Shown piece by piece: positions 21,217-24,992 of a stretch of 24,992 nt of DNA (the first letter of the stretch is position 1; each line of letters begins with the position of its first letter). This stretch comes from JBGSYJ01 sp041748075 (GTDB taxonomy: Bacteria > Acidobacteriota > Thermoanaerobaculia > Gp7-AA8). The stretch is from the NCBI GenBank assembly GCA_041748075.1, contig JBGTDX010000074.1, forward strand, positions 1 through 24,992, read 5' to 3'. Under the pieces are notes generated by a model that searched no databases, was not told where the DNA came from, and saw nothing but the letters and a program-made list of their open reading frames with translations. Made by a program: the position numbers and the translations under genes.

Positions 21217-24054
21217 CTACCGGAAATTCGTGATCAGCACCGCGTCGCGCGTGACCGTTCCTCGCGACACAAAAATTACATGATCGGGCGACACATCAAA
21301 GCTCCACGTCGTGTCGCCGAAATCGGCGACGATCCTCGGCTCTCCGTCGAAGGGGTACAGCCACACAGGTCCCCACGACGACAGCAGCAGCCCTTTGCCG
21401 TCGTGCGCCCACCGCAGCCGGCGCGGATCCGATAACGGTGGCAAAGGGCTGCTGCGCCAGGAGACGGCCGAGGTACGCGCATCGAGGACGACGAGATGCT
21501 TTCCGCCAGGTTCGATATCGATGAAGGCGAGGCGATCTCCTCTCGGCGAATACACCGGCGAGAGCGCCGGCGTGCGCGTGAGCTGAATCCGCTGTTGGCC
21601 GTCGGCGGACACCTGCCACAGCCGGCCAAGGACCGCGTAGACGAACGAACGGCCGTCGGGGCTCGCAGCCACCGGCGAATCGTCGACCGGGCTGGCTACC
21701 ACTCTGCAACCTTCGCCTTCGTCGTTCGTGACGCACAGCTCAGTCGCAACCGGCGTCGTCGCGACATAAGCGATCCCTCCGGCGAATGCGATCGGGTGCT
21801 CCTCGCGATAGGGATTGCGGAGCAGCTGTTTCCGCCCGCTGCCGTCCGCGTTCATCAGCCACAGGGTCGTCGTTCCGCGCTCCGTCGAGGTGAAGACCAC
21901 CCGTCCGTCCGGCAGCATCGACATGCCGGCGACACCGTCTAAATGGCCGGTCGAGATCCTACGCGCCGGCTCGCTACTGCCGAGGGTCTTGCGCCAGACA
22001 TGCACAGTCGCGTTGGTAAGATCCGCGACGAGCTTTTCTCCGTCGGACGTAACGCTCACCTCGCGGTAGTGGAGGGTGTCGTTCGTGATGCGGCGCGGAG
22101 TGCCCGAAGGATGAGGGATGAGCCAGATCTGCGTTCCCGTCTTAGACACTCCGTGAACGCTCGCGGCATCCGCCGCTCCGATCGCGACGATGCCGCTCTG
22201 ATCCGGCAGCCATTCGAGCGCGCTGAGCGACACCCAATGCGCATCCGACAATGAGTGCTCGTTCCCGCTCTCTGGATCGAAACCAACGACGGTGGCGCTG
22301 TCGGGGTTCACCAGCCGTTTGACTGATGCCGCGATCATGCGGCCGTCCGGCGACCACGCTGGCCGGGCGAAGGAGATCGGCGCGAAGAGCTCCGGAAACC
22401 GCCGCACCGCGAGGACGCGCACCGCGCTGCCATCGCTGTTTCCGACCATCAGCGCGCTCTGGTCCGGCTTCGGATACGCGTCGAGCAGCCACGCCATCCG
22501 TTTTCCATCGGGCGAGAACGCCGGTGCACTATCGGTTCCCGTCCCCACACGCTGAGGCGGACCGCCAATCGTCGTCACCCGATAGAAAGCGCCACGTGGC
22601 TCCTCCTCGCTGCGAATTGCGTAGACGATCGCATTGCTGTCGGGGGTGAAGGTGCATCCCAGAATGGAGCCGGCGATACGCGGAACGATCTGAAGATCTT
22701 CGCCGGTCGCGAGCTGACGGATCCAGAGGCTGACGGTGGGTCCGTCGTCTTCGTGCGCGTAGGCCAGGAAACGGCCGTCGGGCGAGACCCTCATGGTGAT
22801 CAGATTGCCCTTGGCCGTGATCCGTTGGAAAGCAGTGACGGCCGGAGGTGGCGGGGAAGCCGAACGGCGCCAGAAAAGGATTCCCGCCGCCGCCATCCCG
22901 AGCAGAACTGCGGCGATCGCGATGCCCGCAATAGCGAGATAGAACCGAGTGCGCGCGCCCTTGCCAGCGGGGCGCAGGGAATCCCTCATGGCGACCAGTT
23001 CATCGTGCATCTGAGCCGCGGTGACGTCCCGATCTCTGGGATCCTTCTTCAAGGCGCGTTTGATGAGTTTCTCGAGTTCAGGCGGGATCACCTTCCGAAC
23101 GGTGCGCAGCGACGGAGGATCATCACGAAGGATGGCCGCCGTCGCAGACATCGGATCGGTTGCCTTGAACAGCCGTTGACCGCTCAGCATCTCGTGAAAC
23201 AGAACGCCCAATGAGAAGATGTCAGATCGCGCGTCGACGTTCTGGCCCTGAATCTGCTCGGGCGACATATATCCCAGCGTGCCGATGACCGCCCCCGTCT
23301 GCGTGATGCGGCTCTCCCATTCGGCCGTCGACTGCTCGCTGCCGAGGGGCGTCATCGGCAGACAAAGCCGGGCCAGGCCGAAGTCGACAACTTTGATGTG
23401 CCCCGATCGGGAGAGCATCACGTTGGCGGGTTTGATGTCGCGATGAACGATCCCCGCTTCGTGTGCAGCGGCGATCGCGCTGGTGATCTGGATCGCCTCA
23501 TCGAGAAATTTTTCGAGAGGCATCGGTGAACCGGCGAAAGACCTCAACGATTCTCCGTCGATGTACTCCATGACGATGAACGGGATCTCCCCGTGCTCAT
23601 CGATCTCGTAAATTGTGACGATGTTCGGGTGATTGAGCGAGGACGCGGTCTTCGCCTCCGTGATGAAGCGGCGAATGCTCTGAGGATCCCGGGCAGACTG
23701 TGCGGGCAGCATCTTGATCGCAACGCGCCGCTGGAGCCGGGTGTCTTTCGCGAGATAGACTTCGCCCATCCCGCCCGCACCGAGTGCGGAGACAATCTCG
23801 TACTGATTGACTTTCTGGCCTGGAGTCAACGCCGCGATGTGTTCTCTAGCCATCAGCTTCGCCGCAGCTTCGATCGCGGGCGAGTCGATGAAGTGTTCAG
23901 CCTCTGCCTCATGCTCGAGCAGCGACTCCACTTCACGACGAAGCTCTTCGTCGCCGGCGCAGGCCGAGGAAAGAAATGCTGCACGCTCCTCCTGGCCGCG
24001 CTCGAGCGCCGCGTGGTATAGCCGCTCGACCTCGTGCCATCGCTCAGGGGTCAA
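21217..24054 (-). CDS. Transmembrane Ser/Thr protein kinase with TolB-like propeller
   Basis: A 945-residue Hanks-type kinase. An N-terminal helical segment (1-80, MTPERWHEVERLYHAALERG) precedes the kinase domain (about 84-355): G-loop GAGGMG at 92-97, Lys114 in VAIKML, Glu133, catalytic Asp206 in HRDIKPAN, Asp224 in DFG, and SPE at 264-266. A TM segment spans about 371-395. The outer part is a PD40/TolB-type propeller with MRVSPDGRFLAYA, PAFSPDGKRMAWL, PAWSPDGRMIAAS, and VAASPDGRSFVYA. It should phosphorylate cytoplasmic targets in response to an external signal. The start is TTG at 24054, inside the sigma gene's last codons (11-bp overlap), so translation is probably coupled. All catalytic residues are present. 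The gene ends at the chimeric remnant, which may be the decayed continuation of a neighbouring gene. Confidence 0.94.
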   Translation of the reverse strand: MTPERWHEVERLYHAALERGQEERAAFLSSACAGDEELRREVESLLEHEAEAEHFIDSPAIEAAAKLMAREHIAALTPGQKVNQYEIVSALGAGGMGEVYLAKDTRLQRRVAIKMLPAQSARDPQSIRRFITEAKTASSLNHPNIVTIYEIDEHGEIPFIVMEYIDGESLRSFAGSPMPLEKFLDEAIQITSAIAAAHEAGIVHRDIKPANVMLSRSGHIKVVDFGLARLCLPMTPLGSEQSTAEWESRITQTGAVIGTLGYMSPEQIQGQNVDARSDIFSLGVLFHEMLSGQRLFKATDPMSATAAILRDDPPSLRTVRKVIPPELEKLIKRALKKDPRDRDVTAAQMHDELVAMRDSLRPAGKGARTRFYLAIAGIAIAAVLLGMAAAGILFWRRSASPPPPAVTAFQRITAKGNLITMRVSPDGRFLAYAHEDDGPTVSLWIRQLATGEDLQIVPRIAGSILGCTFTPDSNAIVYAIRSEEEPRGAFYRVTTIGGPPQRVGTGTDSAPAFSPDGKRMAWLLDAYPKPDQSALMVGNSDGSAVRVLAVRRFPELFAPISFARPAWSPDGRMIAASVKRLVNPDSATVVGFDPESGNEHSLSDAHWVSLSALEWLPDQSGIVAIGAADAASVHGVSKTGTQIWLIPHPSGTPRRITNDTLHYREVSVTSDGEKLVADLTNATVHVWRKTLGSSEPARRISTGHLDGVAGMSMLPDGRVVFTSTERGTTTLWLMNADGSGRKQLLRNPYREEHPIAFAGGIAYVATTPVATELCVTNDEGEGCRVVASPVDDSPVAASPDGRSFVYAVLGRLWQVSADGQQRIQLTRTPALSPVYSPRGDRLAFIDIEPGGKHLVVLDARTSAVSWRSSPLPPLSDPRRLRWAHDGKGLLLSSWGPVWLYPFDGEPRIVADFGDTTWSFDVSPDHVIFVSRGTVTRDAVLITNFR

Positions 24055-24625
24055 GGCTTTTCTTTCCGAGCTCCCGCAACAGCCAGACTTTCGCCAGACG
24101 CCAGTCGCGCATCACCGTTTCCTCGGAAACTTTCAGCACCTCGGCCACTTCCCGGTTCGACAGACCGCCGAAGAATCGCATCTCCACCACCTGGCTCTTC
24201 CGCGAATCCACACCGGCTAACGCGGTTAATGCTTCGTCGAGCTCGACCAGATCATCGCCCCGGCCTTGAGGGAGATAGGATGCCTCGCTCAGCGAGACCC
24301 GAAGCGCGCCGCCGCCGCGTTTGAGGTAGAGCTTTTCGCGGGCAAAGTCTACCAGAATGCGTCGCATGATCTGCGCCGAGACGGCGAAGAAGTGCGCGCG
24401 ATTCTGCCACTGTACGTCTCTCCAGTTGACGAGCCGCAGATACGCCTCATTAACGAGCGCCGTGGTCTGAAGCGTATGGCCGGGGCGTTCGCCGTGCATG
24501 TGGCGACGCGCAAGCCGGCGCAGTTCGTCGTAAACGAGCGGCATCAGTCGCTCGAGGGCAGCCTCGTCGCCTCCGCTCCACGCTACCAGCAGTTGAGTGA
24601 TTTCGTGTTCTGGGGGTTGCGCCAT
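24044..24625 (-). CDS. ECF-like sigma factor, TIGR02999 type
   Basis: A 193-residue sigma factor. Region 2 has LVYDELRRLARRHMHGERPGHTLQTTALVNEAYLRL style sequence, with short diagnostic pieces LRRLARRHM, TLQTTALVNEAYLRL and FFAVSAQIMRRILVDFARE. Region 4 has DSRKSQVVEMRFFGGLSNREVAE and the helix-turn-helix VSEETVMRDWRLAK. This matches the acidobacterial/planctomycete TIGR02999 group, which usually travels with Ser/Thr kinases rather than with a ZAS anti-sigma factor. Here the kinase start overlaps its 3' end by 11 bp, and no anti-sigma gene is nearby, so phosphorylation-linked control is a sensible inference. GGGGAGAG lies about 6 nt upstream of ATG 24625. It is divergent from the cupin gene. 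Confidence 0.94.
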   Translation of the reverse strand: MAQPPEHEITQLLVAWSGGDEAALERLMPLVYDELRRLARRHMHGERPGHTLQTTALVNEAYLRLVNWRDVQWQNRAHFFAVSAQIMRRILVDFAREKLYLKRGGGALRVSLSEASYLPQGRGDDLVELDEALTALAGVDSRKSQVVEMRFFGGLSNREVAEVLKVSEETVMRDWRLAKVWLLRELGKKSLDP

Positions 24626-24717
24626 TCGAGACTCTCCCCTTTCGATCCCGACCCAGGCACGCGAGGACGACAGTTCTGACCTCCGACCTCACGTTCGACT
24701 AACTATTTTCCTGAGGT

Positions 24718-24735
24718 CCTTAAAGTTTTCACCTT
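24718..24735. promoter_or_regulatory. Element resembling the CadC divergent promoter
   Basis: CCTTAAAGTTTTCACCTT here compares with CCTAAAGCTTTTCA at 18186-18199 and TTTTCACCTT at 18174-18183. It lies about 70 bases before the cupin start, close to the 64 bases separating the first site from its gene. It could be a shared operator or promoter piece; it is short and AT-rich, so chance similarity is possible. Confidence 0.3.
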
Positions 24736-24770
24736 CATTTCTCGCCTTAGTAAGCAGAACCACTCAGTTC

Positions 24771-24784
24771 GCCCCTTCGGGGGC
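24771..24784 (+). other. UUCG-loop hairpin in cupin leader
   Basis: GCCCC-TTCG-GGGGC forms a 5-bp stem with a stable UUCG tetraloop just upstream of the AGGAGG ribosome-binding site of the cupin gene. It may stabilise the mRNA 5' end; no regulatory role can be shown. Confidence 0.35.
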
Positions 24785-24800
24785 ACTCACAGGAGGAGCG

Positions 24801-24992
24801 ATGAAACCCACAACGACAGAGAAGGAGAAAATCATGATTATGAAGCGATTCAGTTTTCTGATGGTAGTGGCTGCGGTTTCGGCGGTGTTGGCCGGCGGGG
24901 CTCTGGCGACACCTGGATCTGGGGTCACCGGGGATGTCGTTGCGAGGGGGAACTTCGAGGACCAGGTGGACATCATGTTGAAAGTCAAGGGA
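24801..24992 (+). CDS. Secreted cupin-like protein, N-terminal part (runs off right edge)
   Basis: An open frame runs from ATG 24801 to the edge (64 codons). It has a signal peptide with core FSFLMVVAAVSAVLAGGALA and a mature start ATPGSGVTGDVVARGNFED, followed by VDIMLKVKG. This N-terminal pattern is common in small secreted cupin-domain proteins, in which the metal-binding HxH strands come later; those strands lie beyond the window, so the assignment is tentative. Two starts are plausible: ATG 24801 behind AGGAGGAGCG, and ATG 24834 behind AAGGAG, which would give a shorter, more typical leader. It is divergent from the sigma/kinase pair. Confidence 0.65.
   Translation, partial: MKPTTTEKEKIMIMKRFSFLMVVAAVSAVLAGGALATPGSGVTGDVVARGNFEDQVDIMLKVKG

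Noticed and set aside
24764..24988. 74-residue minus-strand frame at the right edge
   Set aside because: It is antisense to the cupin-like leader, which has a signal peptide and a good ribosome-binding site.
1..24992. CRISPR array, tRNA/rRNA, insertion sequence, prophage or toxin-antitoxin module
   Set aside because: I found no regularly spaced repeats, tRNA-like cloverleaf, transposase motif, phage structural gene or toxin-antitoxin pair.

Overview
The window looks like a chromosomal segment of an Acidobacteriota-type bacterium. The DNA is GC-rich, and three gene combinations seen here are characteristic of that phylum: an ECF-like sigma factor of the TIGR02999 type overlapping a transmembrane Ser/Thr kinase with a TolB-like propeller; a CadC-type winged-helix regulator with its own TM segment and propeller; and many secreted or lipoprotein enzymes. 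The phylum call is inference. I see no rRNA, tRNA, CRISPR array, insertion sequence or phage gene.

Left part (1-8.4 kb): a GNAT-like gene cut by the left edge, a berberine-bridge-type flavin oxidase, a decayed HExxH lipoprotein gene, an exported intradiol ring-cleavage dioxygenase, an exported amidohydrolase with an N-terminal NTF2-like domain, an intergenic palindromic repeat, a glutamate dehydrogenase, and a secreted protein joining a GspG-like domain to TPRs. These genes are mostly single transcription units related to catabolism and amino-acid metabolism.

Middle (8.4-13.4 kb, minus strand): an envelope-stress-like operon reads leftward as ECF sigma factor, zinc-type anti-sigma factor with a HEAT-like tail, DUF4097-like secreted protein, then a beta-lactamase-fold serine hydrolase. 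The first two junctions are 4-bp ATGA overlaps. A second, lipoprotein serine hydrolase with a TPR tail follows after about 115 bp.

Right part (13.4-25 kb): a secreted propeller-like protein with a CARDB-like C-terminal domain; a REP-like nested inverted repeat between convergent genes; the CadC-type sensor-regulator, divergent from two secreted proteins (a small unknown and a ScyD/ScyE-like propeller); a strong hairpin terminator; a decayed chimeric reading frame (hydrolase fragment joined to a DUF3817 fragment); the kinase and its sigma factor; and a cupin protein cut by the right edge. The most noteworthy points are phased TTTCA repeats in the CadC divergent promoter, a related element upstream of the cupin gene, the chimeric remnant next to the kinase, and the sigma/anti-sigma/serine-hydrolase operon. 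I did not find a clearly novel defence or biosynthetic system.
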